Shown here: positions 46,106 to 56,197 of the stretch, piece by piece | Numbering within the stretch: the first letter of the stretch is position 1 | Layout of the letters: each line of letters starts with the position of its first letter | Assembly: GCF_002727065.1 (NCBI RefSeq) | Contig: NZ_PDVP01000010.1 | Coordinates: forward strand, 62,001-126,000 | Direction of reading: 5' to 3' | Source of the DNA: Zhengella mangrovi | GTDB lineage: Bacteria; Pseudomonadota; Alphaproteobacteria; Rhizobiales; Rhizobiaceae | Length of the DNA: 64,000 bases | Translations under genes and position numbers: made by a program | The notes under the pieces: model-generated | What the model saw: only the letters and a program-made list of their open reading frames with translations | What the model was told of the DNA's origin: nothing | Databases searched by the model: none

Positions 46106-47926
46106 ATGGCGCCACCGCTTCTTCATCTCGACGGTATCCGCCTGACCTTCGGCGGCAAGCCCCTCCTGGACGGCGCCACGCTGTCCGCGGGGGCCGGGGA
46201 CAAGATCGCGCTCGTCGGGCGCAACGGGTCCGGCAAGTCGACGCTGCTGAAGATCGCGGCCGGCCTCGTCGATGCCCAGGAAGGCGACATCTTCCGCCAG
46301 CCGACGGCGACCATCCGCTACCTGCCGCAGGCACCGGATTTCGGCGATCACCGGACCGTCGAAGCCTATGTCTCTTCCGGGCTCGGCCCGGCGGACGACG
46401 AATGGCGGGTGGCCTACCTGCTCGACCATCTCGGCCTTGACGGCCAGGCTGATCCCGCGGTCCTGTCCGGCGGCGAGGCGCGGCGTGCGGCGCTGGCTCG
46501 CGTGCTTGCGCCATCGCCCGACATCCTGCTGCTGGACGAGCCGACCAACCACCTCGACCTGTCGACCATCGAGTGGCTGGAAGACGAGTTGCAGCAATCG
46601 ACCTCGGCGATCATCCTGATCAGCCACGACCGCCGGTTCCTGGAACGGGTGACGAAGGCGACCGTCTGGCTGGACCGGGGCAACACCCGGCGGCTGGAGA
46701 AGGGCTTTGCCCATTTCGAGGACTGGCGCGACCAGGTCTACGAGGAGGAAGAGCGCGAACAGCACAAGCTCGGGCGGCAGATCGCGCGCGAGGAGCACTG
46801 GGTCGTCCACGGTGTCTCTGGCCGGCGCAAGCGCAACATGCGGCGGCTCGGCGAGTTGCAGACGATGCGCCAGGCCTTCCGCGAGCACCAGGGGCCGGAA
46901 GGAAAGGCGCGGCTGGAAGCGGCGGAAGCAGAGGCCTCGGGCAAGCTTGTCATCGAGGCGAAGGGCATTTCCAAGGCCTATGGCGAGCGGGCGATCGTGC
47001 GCGATTTCTCCATGCGTATCCTGCGTGGCGACCGGATCGGTCTCGTCGGGCCGAACGGCGCGGGCAAGACGACGCTGCTCAAGATGCTGACGGGCGAGCT
47101 GGCGCCGGATTCGGGCAGCGTGCGGCTGGGGGTCAACCTGGAGATCGCGACGCTCGACCAGGGGCGGGCACGGCTCGACCCGGACGATACGCCGGCCTCG
47201 TTCCTGACCGGCGGGCGCGGCGACCAGGTGGTCATCAACGGCGAGGCGCGCCACGTGATGTCCTACATGAAGGATTTCCTGTTCAAGCCGGAACAGGCAC
47301 GCACGCCGATCCGCGAACTGTCCGGTGGCGAAAAGGCACGGCTGCTGCTGGCGAAAGTGCTGTCGCAACCCGCCAACCTGCTGGTTCTCGACGAACCGAC
47401 GAACGATCTGGACATGGAAACGCTCGACCTGCTGCAGGAACTGGTCGCCGGGTTTCCGGGCACGGTGATCCTGGTCAGCCACGACCGCGACTTTCTCGAC
47501 CGGACCGTGAGCGCGACGCTGGCGCCGGAGGCTGGCGGCAAGTGGCTGGTTTATGCCGGCGGCTATTCCGACATGCTGGCGCAGCGCGGGACATCCCGCT
47601 TCGACCTCGCCACCACGCAGGCGGCGCGGCCGGAGCCGAAAGGCGCGCCGGCCAAGGCGGCGCCGCCCGCCAAGCCGGTGCAGGGCAAGTCGAAGCTGTC
47701 CTACAAGCAGAAGTTCGCGCTGGAGACCCTGCCGAAGGACATCGAGCGCCTGGCAGGCGAGATGGAAGCGCTGGAAGCCAGGCTTGCCGACCCGGCGCTG
47801 TATGCCAAGGATCCCGGCCGGTTCAACACGCTGGCCGCGGAACTCGACGCCAAGCGCGCGGCCCGCGACAAGGCCGAGGAAGAGTGGCTGGAACTGGAAA
47901 TGCTGCGCGAGGAACTGGAAGGCTGA
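46106..47926 (+). CDS. ABC-F family ATP-binding protein (Uup-like)
   Basis: The 606-residue protein has two ABC ATPase domains and no membrane helices. The first has Walker A GRNGSGKSTLLK, signature LSGGEARRAALAR and Walker B ILLLDEPTNHLD. The second has GPNGAGKTTLLK, LSGGEKARLLLAK and LLVLDEPTNDLD. The inter-domain linker contains the charged P-site-interacting helices (ERVTKATVWLDRG onward, EEEEREQHKLGRQ). The C-terminal 70 residues form a coiled coil typical of Uup. ABC-F proteins act on the ribosome or, for Uup, on branched DNA intermediates. It is probably co-transcribed with the thiamine kinase gene. Confidence 0.9.
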   Translation: MAPPLLHLDGIRLTFGGKPLLDGATLSAGAGDKIALVGRNGSGKSTLLKIAAGLVDAQEGDIFRQPTATIRYLPQAPDFGDHRTVEAYVSSGLGPADDEWRVAYLLDHLGLDGQADPAVLSGGEARRAALARVLAPSPDILLLDEPTNHLDLSTIEWLEDELQQSTSAIILISHDRRFLERVTKATVWLDRGNTRRLEKGFAHFEDWRDQVYEEEEREQHKLGRQIAREEHWVVHGVSGRRKRNMRRLGELQTMRQAFREHQGPEGKARLEAAEAEASGKLVIEAKGISKAYGERAIVRDFSMRILRGDRIGLVGPNGAGKTTLLKMLTGELAPDSGSVRLGVNLEIATLDQGRARLDPDDTPASFLTGGRGDQVVINGEARHVMSYMKDFLFKPEQARTPIRELSGGEKARLLLAKVLSQPANLLVLDEPTNDLDMETLDLLQELVAGFPGTVILVSHDRDFLDRTVSATLAPEAGGKWLVYAGGYSDMLAQRGTSRFDLATTQAARPEPKGAPAKAAPPAKPVQGKSKLSYKQKFALETLPKDIERLAGEMEALEARLADPALYAKDPGRFNTLAAELDAKRAARDKAEEEWLELEMLREELEG

Positions 47927-48074
47927 GACCTGCCAGCAGGCACGCCTGACAGATTGACGCATGTGCGCTCCTGTCACGTTCCGTTCCGAACCCCGCGCTC
48001 CCAAATAGACCTCGTCACAAACAGCCATGGCCGGTCCCCGGACAAAGGCCGTGCACCACGATGAGGGATATCCG

Positions 48075-48296
48075 ATGAGCATTGCCAATGCGGTCATGGA
48101 CCGCGACCTTTCCACGCCGATTGCTGCCAGCGAGCCGGAAAAGGATGATTTCCGCCCGGTCCTGCCGGTTCTCAACCTTGCCGGCGCCTGGCTGCTGGCG
48201 ATCTATTTCTTCGGCTACCCGGCCATCATCCTGCCGGCGCTGGTCGCCGTGCCGACCGTCTTCTACATCCTGATCCGCCTGACCATGGGCCGCTGA
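48075..48296 (+). CDS. Small membrane protein of unknown function
   Basis: The 73-residue protein has a hydrophilic N-terminus (residues 1-32) and one long or two closely spaced hydrophobic segments (about 33-50 and 52-68; NLAGAWLLAIYFFGYPAIIL). ATG 48075 is chosen because GAGGGAT precedes it; ATG 48027 would add 16 residues. I recognise no family. It is convergent with the transporter-like gene. Confidence 0.6.
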   Translation: MSIANAVMDRDLSTPIAASEPEKDDFRPVLPVLNLAGAWLLAIYFFGYPAIILPALVAVPTVFYILIRLTMGR

Positions 48297-48324
48297 GCCG
48301 GTCCCGCGGGCAAGACCGGCCGCC

Positions 48325-49521
48325 TCACTCCACGGGGCGGCCGAGGATGGTCATGGCAAGGCCGAGCACCGCAAGCGTGAAGTAGAAGGCGATGCGCGGC
48401 CATGCCGCCCGGCGGCTGAGAGCCCGGATGCCGGCCAGCATGGCCTGCAGGCCATAGTAGAGCGCGAAGCCGCGCGACGCGTAGCTGATGATGGAGAAGA
48501 TGTTGAAGATCCATGTCAGCGACAGGCCGGTGGCGGCGAGCGCGGCATAGGTCAGGTGCTGGCGGACACGGCCGTTGGTCAGTTCGTGCACCAGTCCGCC
48601 CGAGCCGCCGGTGTCGGCGATGGCGGCGGAAAATTGTGCACTGAGCGCGGCGACGATCAGCATGACCGGCAGGATCACCGAAATGCGGCTGGTCATGTCG
48701 ATCACGCCGGTCTCGCTGACGGGCACGTCGCTGACGGGGAAAACGTAGGCCATCAGCACGATATAGACGACGTAGATCACCGACGCGATGATCTGGGCAA
48801 GGCGCATGGACCGGATGCGGGTTTCGGCGTCGTAAAGCTGGCGCAGGTAACGTGAGGTCTCGAAGCCCTGGACGGTGACGATGAGGCCGAAGGCCAGCGT
48901 GATTCCTTCCCAGCCGGTGCTGCGAACCGGGTTGATGACGAGGCCATTGTCGCTAACCTTGCCGACAAAGAAGACCGCAAGGCCGGCGAGCAGGCCCGCG
49001 ATGATGGCGAGCTTCGTGCTGACCGACAGTTCTTCCAGCCGTTCCAGCGCCTTGAAGCCGCGCGTCCAGCCGATCACGAGCACGATGCCCATGACGATGC
49101 TGGTGATGCTGCGGGCCAGGACCGGGTCGTCGGCGGATACGATTCGGGCAGCGAAGGCGCCGAACAGGTTCAGGTAGTAGGCGACCGAGATGAAATAGGC
49201 CAGCGCGAGGGTCCAGGAGGCGGTCGTCTCGATCCGGCTGGCGAGCGGGGTGTCGTCGGTTCCGTCATGCAGCGCGGCGATGTTGTAGCGGATGGCGCCG
49301 CCGAACATCCAGGCGACGGCGCACAGGCCGGCCATGACGGCGGGCGCCAGGTCGCCGTAACCGTGGTCGAGCACGGGACCGAGGATGAGGAAGCCGGACC
49401 CGATGATGGAGGCCAGGGGCGTCACCGTGGCGCGCCAGAAGGAATTGTTGGTGACCGAAGGCCGAAACAGCACGAGCGCGGCCAGCACGAGGGCAGCGAT
49501 GATAGCAAGATCGACGGTCAC
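48325..49521 (-). CDS. Polytopic membrane protein with APC/LeuT-like features
   Basis: The 398-residue protein has about eleven predicted helices. The second helix contains a broken Gly-rich segment (PLASIIGSGFLILGP) like the unwound helix 1 of APC-superfamily carriers. Another conserved stretch is TVQGFETSRYLR, similar to the helix 6 region of cation-symporter carriers. A substrate cannot be named. It lies 70 bases after zapA on the same strand. A hairpin without a T run (CGCTTCG-N7-CGAAGCG, 49540-49560) sits in between, so it may be partly co-transcribed with zapA. Confidence 0.75.
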   Translation of the reverse strand: MTVDLAIIAALVLAALVLFRPSVTNNSFWRATVTPLASIIGSGFLILGPVLDHGYGDLAPAVMAGLCAVAWMFGGAIRYNIAALHDGTDDTPLASRIETTASWTLALAYFISVAYYLNLFGAFAARIVSADDPVLARSITSIVMGIVLVIGWTRGFKALERLEELSVSTKLAIIAGLLAGLAVFFVGKVSDNGLVINPVRSTGWEGITLAFGLIVTVQGFETSRYLRQLYDAETRIRSMRLAQIIASVIYVVYIVLMAYVFPVSDVPVSETGVIDMTSRISVILPVMLIVAALSAQFSAAIADTGGSGGLVHELTNGRVRQHLTYAALAATGLSLTWIFNIFSIISYASRGFALYYGLQAMLAGIRALSRRAAWPRIAFYFTLAVLGLAMTILGRPVE

Positions 49522-49591
49522 GACGGATCCTCAGGACAACGCTTCGACAATGGCGAAGCGCGTGGAACGGTTCCCGCCTCGTTGCATGCCG

Positions 49592-49951
49592 TCAGCTCCG
49601 GGCGATCTTTCCCGCCACGGATTCCATGCGGTCGGCCAGGGCTGTCAGGGCGCTCGACAGGCCGGCGTCGGCGCGGTCGGCCTTGGCGAGGGCCTCGTCG
49701 CGTGTCTTGCGCAGCGTTTCGGATTCGGCCTGGAGGCCGCGCATGCGCTTCTGCAACTCGACCAGTTCGTCCATGACCATGATGCCGGCCATGACGGTGA
49801 GCCGCTGGTCTCCGATCTCGCCGAACGAGCCCTTGAGATGGGTGACGTAGCGGTCGAAGCGCTGGGCGAGATCGGTCAGGTGTTCCTCCTGGCCCTCGTC
49901 GCAGGCCATGCGGTAGACCTTGCCGTCGATGGTGACTGATACCTGCGCCAT
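49592..49951 (-). CDS. zapA: Cell division protein ZapA
   Basis: The 119-residue protein has the ZapA N-terminal domain (MAQVSVTIDGKVYRMACDEGQEEHL, first 25 residues) and a C-terminal coiled coil (ELQKRMRGLQAESETLRK). ZapA binds and bundles FtsZ filaments at the division site. It is followed on the same strand by a transporter-like gene, and preceded by a DUF4164 gene 39 bases upstream, a pairing typical of Hyphomicrobiales. Confidence 0.93.
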   Translation of the reverse strand: MAQVSVTIDGKVYRMACDEGQEEHLTDLAQRFDRYVTHLKGSFGEIGDQRLTVMAGIMVMDELVELQKRMRGLQAESETLRKTRDEALAKADRADAGLSSALTALADRMESVAGKIARS

Positions 49952-49990
49952 GTGAAATTCCCTCGCGACCCTGCCGGGGTGCCCAATGCC

Positions 49991-50263
49991 CTACCGGTCC
50001 AGAACGGCCCGGATCGTTTCCATCGCCGTCACGAGGCGGCGCGACACTTCCTTGTTGGTTTCCTCCAGGCGCTCGGCCCTGGCTTCCGAATTGTCCAGTT
50101 CCTGGGCCAGGCGGGCGCGGTCGGCGTTCATCCGCTGCACCTCGGCCTCCGCCTCGGCGAAATCGGCCTCCTTTTCGAGGCGGGCATCCACCGCGTTTTC
50201 AAGCATATCGAGGGCCCGCGAGATGCGGTCGATCGCTTCCTTGAGTGTGACGTCACCCGTCAT
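49991..50263 (-). CDS. DUF4164 coiled-coil protein
   Basis: The 90-residue protein is almost entirely heptad-rich helix (SRALDMLENAVDARLEKEADF, spanning about residues 14-34, then RARLAQELDNSEARAERLEE). This is the DUF4164 pattern. It is encoded immediately upstream of zapA and is probably co-translated with it; a role in cell division alongside ZapA is suggested by this fixed pairing but not proven. ATG 50263 is chosen because the family begins MTGDVTLKEAIDRI-like; the frame is open to 50335. Confidence 0.85.
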   Translation of the reverse strand: MTGDVTLKEAIDRISRALDMLENAVDARLEKEADFAEAEAEVQRMNADRARLAQELDNSEARAERLEETNKEVSRRLVTAMETIRAVLDR

Positions 50264-50589
50264 GGCGTTGGAGTCCGGTCTCGGGACACTGATTGAGCGG
50301 CGAATCGTGGCGGAAAGTGAACCATTTATGTTCAAAACATTACGGGCCGGATTAAGGCAAGGTCAACCGGCCTGCTGCGTCATCCCCTGTTTTGCACCCC
50401 GGTGCAGCCAGCGGCAGCGATCGGAAAAGGCCGGTGGACGAGCGGGGCCGGCAACGCCGCCTCCGGTTGACTCGCTAGGCGCACCTGCTATGTAGCGCCT
50501 GCTTTCTCCCGAGGGGTGGCGCACCAGGCGCCAGATGCGGACCAGACAAGGGATCGTCCCTGTTTCCGCCGGCAAGGACCAGCAATCAC

Positions 50590-52584
50590 ATGACCACACG
50601 CGAAAAACATGACCGGATGGCCAATGCGATCCGTTTCCTTTCCATGGACGCCGTCGAAAAGGCCAAGTCGGGCCACCCGGGCCTGCCGATGGGCGCGGCC
50701 GATGTCGCCACGGTGCTCTACACCCGGTTCATGAACCACGATCCGAAGAACCCGCACTGGCCCGACCGCGACCGCTTCGTGCTGTCGGCCGGGCATGGCT
50801 CGATGCTGCTCTACTCGCTGCTCTACCTGACCGGCTACGAGGACATCACGATCGACGAGATCCGGAATTTCCGCCAGATCGGCGCGAAGACTGCTGGTCA
50901 CCCGGAATACGGCCATGCCGCGGGCATCGAGACGACCACCGGGCCGCTTGGCCAGGGCGTGGCCAACGCGGTGGGAATGGCGCTGGCCGAACGGATGCTC
51001 AACGCGCGTTACGGCGATGACCTCGTCAACCACTACACCTACGTGCTGGCCGGCGACGGCTGCCTGATGGAAGGTATCAGCCAGGAGGCGATCTCTCTGG
51101 CCGGGCACCTGGGCCTGTCCAAGCTGATCCTTCTGTGGGACGACAACAACATCTCCATCGACGGCGCCGTGTCGGTGTCCGACTCGACCGACCAGCGCAA
51201 GCGCTTCGAAGCGTCGGGCTGGGAGACGATGGCCGTCGACGGGCACGACCCGGACGCCATTGCCGCGGCGCTGGAGGCCGCGCGCAAGTCCGACCGGCCG
51301 ACGATGATCGCCTGCAAGACCACCATCGGCTTCGGTGCGCCGAACAAGGCGGGGACGAACAAGGTGCACGGCTCGCCGCTGGGCGCCGAGGAAATTGCCG
51401 CCACCCGGCTTGCGCTCAAGTGGGATGCCGAGCCGTTCGAGGTGCCGAGTGACGTGCTCGACGCCTGGCGGCTGGCCGGCCTTCGCTCCACCAAGACGCG
51501 CACCGCCTGGGAAAAGCGCCTGGCGGACGCCGAGGCCGAGATCCGCGGCGAATTCGAACGCGCGATGCGCGGCGACCTGCCGGGCGCCTTCGAGACGGCG
51601 ATCAGCGAGTACAAGGCCAAGCTCTCCCAGGACCGCCCCAAGGTCGCCACGCGCAAGGCGTCGGAAATGGCGCTGGAAGTCGTCAATGGCGTGGTTTCGG
51701 AGACCATCGGCGGCTCGGCCGACCTGACCGGTTCCAACAACACCAAGACCAGCCAGACGGCGCCGGTGACGCCGGAGGATTTCTCCGGCCGCTACATCCA
51801 CTACGGCATCCGCGAACACGGCATGGCGGCAGCGATGAACGGCATCGCACTGCACGGCGGCCTGATCCCCTATTCCGGAACCTTCCTGGTGTTCTCCGAC
51901 TACGCCCGGCCGGCCATGCGCCTGTCGTCGCTGATGGGTCTCAGGGTCATCTACGTGATGACGCATGATTCCATCGGCCTGGGCGAAGACGGTCCGACGC
52001 ACCAGCCGGTTGAGCACCTGGCCGCCCTGCGCGCCATTCCCAACCACCAGGTCTTCCGTCCGGCCGATGCCATGGAGACCGCCGAGTGCTGGCAGATCGC
52101 GCTGGAAAGCCGGTCGACGCCGTCGACGCTGGCGCTGACGCGGCAGAACCTGCCGGCGCTGCGGACCGACTACGTCGAGGAAAACCTCTGCGGTTTCGGC
52201 GCCTACGAACTGGCGACCGCCTCCGACGAGGCCCAGGTCTCGCTGTTCGCCTCCGGCTCGGAGGTCGAGATCGCGATGGACGCGCGCACGCTGCTGGAAG
52301 GCCGCGGCATCCCGACCCGCGTCGTCTCCGTGCCCTGCATGGAACTCTTCGCCAAGCAGGACGCGGACTATCGCAAGGCCATCCTCGGTTCTGCGCCGGT
52401 GCGTGTCGCCGTCGAGGCCGGCATCCGCATGGGATGGGACCGCTTCGTCGGCGAGGACGGCGGTTTCGTCGGCATGAACTCCTTTGGCGCCTCCGGTCCT
52501 TACGAAGAGCTCTACAAGCATTTCGGTATCACGCCCGAGGGGGTTGCCAAGCAGGCGGAAACGCTTCTCGAAGCCGCCGGCTGA
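50590..52584 (+). CDS. tkt: Transketolase
   Basis: The 664-residue TPP-dependent enzyme moves two-carbon units between sugar phosphates in the pentose phosphate and Calvin-type pathways. The N-terminal part has [19 protein letters not shown]. The TPP-binding region is [21 protein letters not shown] (about residues 152-172), ending near DDNNISIDG. The central Pyr domain contains [19 protein letters not shown] and [20 protein letters not shown] strong terminator follows. It heads a run of glycolytic genes (gap, pgk, pyk) but appears to be a separate transcript. Confidence 0.97.
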   Translation: MTTREKHDRMANAIRFLSMDAVEKAKSGHPGLPMGAADVATVLYTRFMNHDPKNPHWPDRDRFVLSAGHGSMLLYSLLYLTGYEDITIDEIRNFRQIGAKTAGHPEYGHAAGIETTTGPLGQGVANAVGMALAERMLNARYGDDLVNHYTYVLAGDGCLMEGISQEAISLAGHLGLSKLILLWDDNNISIDGAVSVSDSTDQRKRFEASGWETMAVDGHDPDAIAAALEAARKSDRPTMIACKTTIGFGAPNKAGTNKVHGSPLGAEEIAATRLALKWDAEPFEVPSDVLDAWRLAGLRSTKTRTAWEKRLADAEAEIRGEFERAMRGDLPGAFETAISEYKAKLSQDRPKVATRKASEMALEVVNGVVSETIGGSADLTGSNNTKTSQTAPVTPEDFSGRYIHYGIREHGMAAAMNGIALHGGLIPYSGTFLVFSDYARPAMRLSSLMGLRVIYVMTHDSIGLGEDGPTHQPVEHLAALRAIPNHQVFRPADAMETAECWQIALESRSTPSTLALTRQNLPALRTDYVEENLCGFGAYELATASDEAQVSLFASGSEVEIAMDARTLLEGRGIPTRVVSVPCMELFAKQDADYRKAILGSAPVRVAVEAGIRMGWDRFVGEDGGFVGMNSFGASGPYEELYKHFGITPEGVAKQAETLLEAAG

Positions 52585-52608
52585 GCAGACCGAATCCTGC
52601 GACATGAG

Positions 52609-52643
52609 GCCGCGCCGGGTTCGTTCCCGGCGCGGCCTTTTTT
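52609..52643 (+). terminator. Terminator after tkt
   Basis: GCCGCGCCGGG (52609-52619) pairs perfectly with CCCGGCGCGGC (52626-52636) and is followed by TTTTTT (52638-52643). The rest of 52644-52869 is presumably the gap promoter region; I see no gene in it. Confidence 0.92.
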
Positions 52644-52869
52644 CATTCGGACCACCCGCCTGCCACCAAGGAGGGCAGGGCGAACCGGTTTTATCGATTG
52701 AAAGGGCGAAGGGTTTCATCAAAGGGGGCCGGAAAGGGGTGCAGGCATCTGGATTCTTGCGCCATCCACCGCTAAGAAACGGCAGCTTCGGCGGGGCCTC
52801 CGCCGCTTGCCAGCCAACCGTAACCGGCCGGACCAGCCCGGCCTCTCGAGCCTGCGGGAGAGAGCAGAC

Positions 52870-53880
52870 ATGACCGTCAAAATCGCCATCAACGGATTTG
52901 GCCGCATCGGCCGCAATGTCGTGCGCGCCATTTACGAATCCGGGCGCAAGGACATCGACATCGTCGCCATCAACGATCTGGGTCCGGTGGAAACCAATGC
53001 TCATCTGATGCGCTTCGATTCCGTCCATGGCCGCTTCCCCAAGGCTGTCGAGGTCAAGGGCGACACGATCCACATCGAGGGCGGCGACAGCTTCAAGGTG
53101 CTGGCCGAGCGCGACCCGAAGAACCTGCCGTGGGGCGAACTGGGCATCGATATCGTGATGGAGTGCACGGGCATCTTCACGGCCCGCGACAAGGCCGCCA
53201 TGCACCTGGAAGCCGGCGCCAAGCGCGTGCTGGTCTCCGCTCCGGCCGACGGCGCCGACAAGACCATCGTCTACGGCGTGAACCATGACACGCTGACGGC
53301 CGACGACCTGGTGGTTTCCAACGCGTCCTGCACGACCAACTGCCTGTCGCCGGTGGCCAAGGTGCTGCACGAAGCCGTCGGTATCGAAAAGGGCATGATG
53401 ACGACGATCCACTCGTACACCGGTGACCAGCCGACGCTGGACACGATGCACAAGGATCTCTACCGCGGCCGCGCGGCTGCAATGAGCATGATCCCGACCT
53501 CGACCGGCGCCGCCAAGGCCGTCGGCCTGGTGCTGCCGCAGCTCAACGGCAAGCTGGACGGTTTCGCCATGCGTGTGCCGACGCCGAACGTCTCGGTCGT
53601 CGACCTGAAGTTCATCGCCCGCAAGGCGACGACCAAGGACGAGATCAACGCGGCGATCAAGGCTGCAGCCGACGGCCCGCTCAAGGGCATTCTCGGCTAC
53701 ACGGAGGCCAAGAACGTCTCCATCGACTTCAACCACGATCCGCATTCCTCGATCTTCCACATGGACCAGACCAAGGTCATGGACGGCACGCTGGTGTCGA
53801 TCCTGTCGTGGTACGACAACGAGTGGGGCTTCTCGAACCGCATGGGCGACACCGCTGTCGCGATGTCGAAGTTCCTCTGA
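52870..53880 (+). CDS. gap: Glyceraldehyde-3-phosphate dehydrogenase, type I
   Basis: The 336-residue enzyme oxidises glyceraldehyde 3-phosphate to 1,3-bisphosphoglycerate. NAD-binding [14 protein letters not shown] (about 6-19) and the catalytic cysteine in [12 protein letters not shown] (about 152-163) are clear. [31 protein letters not shown] is conserved (given here as motif region 212-242). ATG 52870 is preceded by GGGAGAG; the longer open frame (from 52807) is unsupported. A terminator separates it from pgk, which is unusual for a gap-pgk pair and suggests independent control. Confidence 0.98.
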   Translation: MTVKIAINGFGRIGRNVVRAIYESGRKDIDIVAINDLGPVETNAHLMRFDSVHGRFPKAVEVKGDTIHIEGGDSFKVLAERDPKNLPWGELGIDIVMECTGIFTARDKAAMHLEAGAKRVLVSAPADGADKTIVYGVNHDTLTADDLVVSNASCTTNCLSPVAKVLHEAVGIEKGMMTTIHSYTGDQPTLDTMHKDLYRGRAAAMSMIPTSTGAAKAVGLVLPQLNGKLDGFAMRVPTPNVSVVDLKFIARKATTKDEINAAIKAAADGPLKGILGYTEAKNVSIDFNHDPHSSIFHMDQTKVMDGTLVSILSWYDNEWGFSNRMGDTAVAMSKFL

Positions 53881-53909
53881 GACGCTTGAGTCGACCGACT
53901 GACTTCACG

Positions 53910-53938
53910 ACCGCCGGGCTCCAGGGCCCGGCGGTTTT
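53910..53938 (+). terminator. Terminator after gap
   Basis: ACCGCCGGGC (53910-53919) pairs with GCCCGGCGGT (53926-53935), and a TTTT run overlaps the stem end. Confidence 0.8.
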
Positions 53939-53976
53939 CGATTGAGCAGCGTGCCGCGGTCCTTTATCCTGACGCC

Positions 53977-54141
53977 ATGTCCTTCGCCGGTTCCCTCCTG
54001 TTTTTCCTGGTGCTGGCTGCCGGCATTGCCTGGCGGTTGCGTTGCATCTGGCGCGCCTGCCGGCTGGTTCCGGACCATGGGGCGGAGGCGGTGCGCCAGC
54101 CTGCCCGCCCGGCCGGATGCCCCCGCGATAAATTGACCTGA
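53977..54141 (+). CDS. Possible small membrane peptide between gap and pgk
   Basis: A 54-codon ORF starts MSFAGSLLFFLVLAAGIAWR, with one hydrophobic helix followed by a Cys/Arg-rich stretch. No clear ribosome site precedes it. It overlaps a different-frame ORF at 53942-54136, so coding is uncertain. Confidence 0.3.
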   Translation: MSFAGSLLFFLVLAAGIAWRLRCIWRACRLVPDHGAEAVRQPARPAGCPRDKLT

Positions 54142-54231
54142 CGGGGCGGGCCGCCCTTGCGCTCGCGCGCGGTTTGCGGTTTCTGCTACGTCATCGGAAA
54201 CAGGCAGAGATCCCGACCGGAGGAGAGTTTC

Positions 54232-55428
54232 ATGGCCGCCTTCAAGACCATCGACGACATGGGCGACATCGCCGGCAAGCGCGTGCTGGTGCGCGTCGAC
54301 ATCAACGTGCCGGTGAAGGATGGCGTGGTGACCGACACAACCCGCATCGAGCGGGTGGCGCCGACGATCACGGAACTGTCCGCCAAGGGCGCCAAGGTCA
54401 TCCTGCTGGCGCATTTCGGCCGCCCGAAGGGCGAGGTGGTGCCGGAGATGTCGCTGAAGCCCATCGCGCCCGCCATCGAGCAGGTGCTGGACCAGCGGGT
54501 GGTGTTCGAGCCCGAAACCGTGGGCGAGGAAGCGCAGGCTGCCATCGGGCGCATGAACAGGGGCGACATCCTGCTGCTGGAAAACACCCGCTTCTACAAG
54601 GGCGAGGAAAAGAACCTGCCTGACTTTGTCGAGGCGCTCGCAGCCAACGGCGATCTCTACGTGAACGACGCCTTCTCGGCGGCCCACCGCGCGCATGCCT
54701 CCACCGAGGGCCTGGCGCACAAGCTGCCGGCCTTTGCAGGCCGAACCATGCAGGCGGAACTGGAAGCGTTGGAAAAGGGGCTGGGCAACCCGGCCCGACC
54801 CGTGGTCGCCATCGTCGGCGGCGCGAAGGTTTCCACCAAGATCGACCTGCTGGAAAACCTTGTCACCCGCGTGGACGCGCTGGTGATCGGCGGTGGCATG
54901 GCCAACACGTTCCTGGCCGCGCAGGGCAAGGACGTCGGCAAGTCGCTGTGCGAACATGACCTGGCGGATACGGCGCGCACCATCATGGCGGCGGCTGAAA
55001 AGGCCGGCTGCGCGATCGTGCTGCCGACCGACGCGGTGGTGGCGAAAGAATTTGCGGCCAATGCCGACAACGAGGTGGTGCCGGTGGATGCCGTTCCCTC
55101 CGACAGCATGATCCTGGATGCCGGGCCGGCCACGGTGGAACTGGTCAAGGCCTGGATCGGCAAGGCCGCCACGGTGGTGTGGAACGGCCCGCTCGGCGCA
55201 TTCGAACTGACGCCCTTCGACGCGGCGACGGTGGCGGCGGCACGGGCCGCGGCAGCGCGCACGGCAGCCGGCGAACTGGTGTCGGTCGCCGGCGGCGGCG
55301 ACACGGTTGCCGCGCTCAACCATGCCGGGGTCGCCGACCAGTTCACCTACGTATCCACCGCCGGCGGCGCCTTCCTGGAATGGATGGAAGGCAAGGCCCT
55401 GCCCGGTGTCGAAGCCCTGAAAGCCTGA
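54232..55428 (+). CDS. pgk: Phosphoglycerate kinase
   Basis: The 398-residue kinase makes ATP from 1,3-bisphosphoglycerate. [15 protein letters not shown] near residue 20 is the family's opening signature. It is followed by LAHFGRPKG (about 58-66), the [12 protein letters not shown] hinge, and C-terminal [11 protein letters not shown] (near 345). ATG 54232 is preceded by GGAGAG 6 bases away. The SGNH hydrolase gene begins 10 bases after its stop, so the two are probably one transcript. Confidence 0.98.
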   Translation: MAAFKTIDDMGDIAGKRVLVRVDINVPVKDGVVTDTTRIERVAPTITELSAKGAKVILLAHFGRPKGEVVPEMSLKPIAPAIEQVLDQRVVFEPETVGEEAQAAIGRMNRGDILLLENTRFYKGEEKNLPDFVEALAANGDLYVNDAFSAAHRAHASTEGLAHKLPAFAGRTMQAELEALEKGLGNPARPVVAIVGGAKVSTKIDLLENLVTRVDALVIGGGMANTFLAAQGKDVGKSLCEHDLADTARTIMAAAEKAGCAIVLPTDAVVAKEFAANADNEVVPVDAVPSDSMILDAGPATVELVKAWIGKAATVVWNGPLGAFELTPFDAATVAAARAAAARTAAGELVSVAGGGDTVAALNHAGVADQFTYVSTAGGAFLEWMEGKALPGVEALKA

Positions 55429-55438
55429 CGGAGCCTGC

Positions 55439-56167
55439 ATGGCACGCCGCTACCCGGCCTGGGCACCGCTTCTCACCTGGCCGCTCTACCCGGTCTATGC
55501 CTGGCAGGGCATTGCCACCCGGCTCAGGACCGAGCGGCTTGCCCCGCCGCCCGACGAGCCGCATGGCACCATTCCCGGCAGTGGCGACCCGTTCCGGCTG
55601 CTGGTGATCGGTGATTCCTCGGCGGCGGGCGTGGGCGTGGACCGTGTCGCGGATTCGCTCGCCGGCCAGTTGGCGCAGCTGATTGCCGGGGCCACCGGCC
55701 GCCCGGTGGTGTTCCGGGCCGCGGGGGCAAACTCAGCGGTTTCGGCCCAGGTGCGGGATCATGTTCTGCCGCATGTCGAGCCGCGCGACTGGACGCATGT
55801 CGTGCTTTCGCTCGGCACCAACGACATGAAGAACTTTCACAGCGTGCCCCGGTTCAAGCGCGATTTCGGCACCCTGGTTTATGCGCTGAAGACGCGCTTT
55901 CCAGTGGCGCGGATCTACTGGCCGGAGATGATCGACATGCGCCGCGTGCCTGCCATGCCGCCGGCGCTGGCACGGATCCTCGATATCCGCGCCGACGCGT
56001 TCAATGCCAAGGCAGAGCGGCTGTGCCGCGAGCGTGGCGCGCGCCTGGTTCCGGCGCTGGACAATATCCAGCCGGAGGGATTTTCACGCGACGGTTTCCA
56101 CGCCAGTGCCGCGGGCTACCGGGCCTGGGCTGAAAAGCTGGCGGACGTCATCCTGGCAGAAGGGTAG
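55439..56167 (+). CDS. SGNH/GDSL-family hydrolase
   Basis: The 242-residue esterase-like protein shows the SGNH blocks: GDSSAAG (catalytic Ser, about residue 59-65), a Gly-containing block GANSAVS, LGTNDM (Asn) and DGFHAS (Asp-His). The N-terminal segment (LLTWPLYPVYAWQGI) is moderately hydrophobic and may be a membrane anchor or signal. The substrate could be an acyl ester on a glycan or lipid and is unknown. It directly follows pgk. Confidence 0.85.
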   Translation: MARRYPAWAPLLTWPLYPVYAWQGIATRLRTERLAPPPDEPHGTIPGSGDPFRLLVIGDSSAAGVGVDRVADSLAGQLAQLIAGATGRPVVFRAAGANSAVSAQVRDHVLPHVEPRDWTHVVLSLGTNDMKNFHSVPRFKRDFGTLVYALKTRFPVARIYWPEMIDMRRVPAMPPALARILDIRADAFNAKAERLCRERGARLVPALDNIQPEGFSRDGFHASAAGYRAWAEKLADVILAEG

Positions 56168-56197
56168 GCATTTAGCCGGGTTCGCTCCAGCGGGCGT

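Noticed and set aside
53942-54136. 64-codon ORF between gap and pgk
   Set aside because: No ribosome site, Ser/Pro/Cys-rich translation and overlap with another frame; the alternative frame at 53977 is only marginally better.
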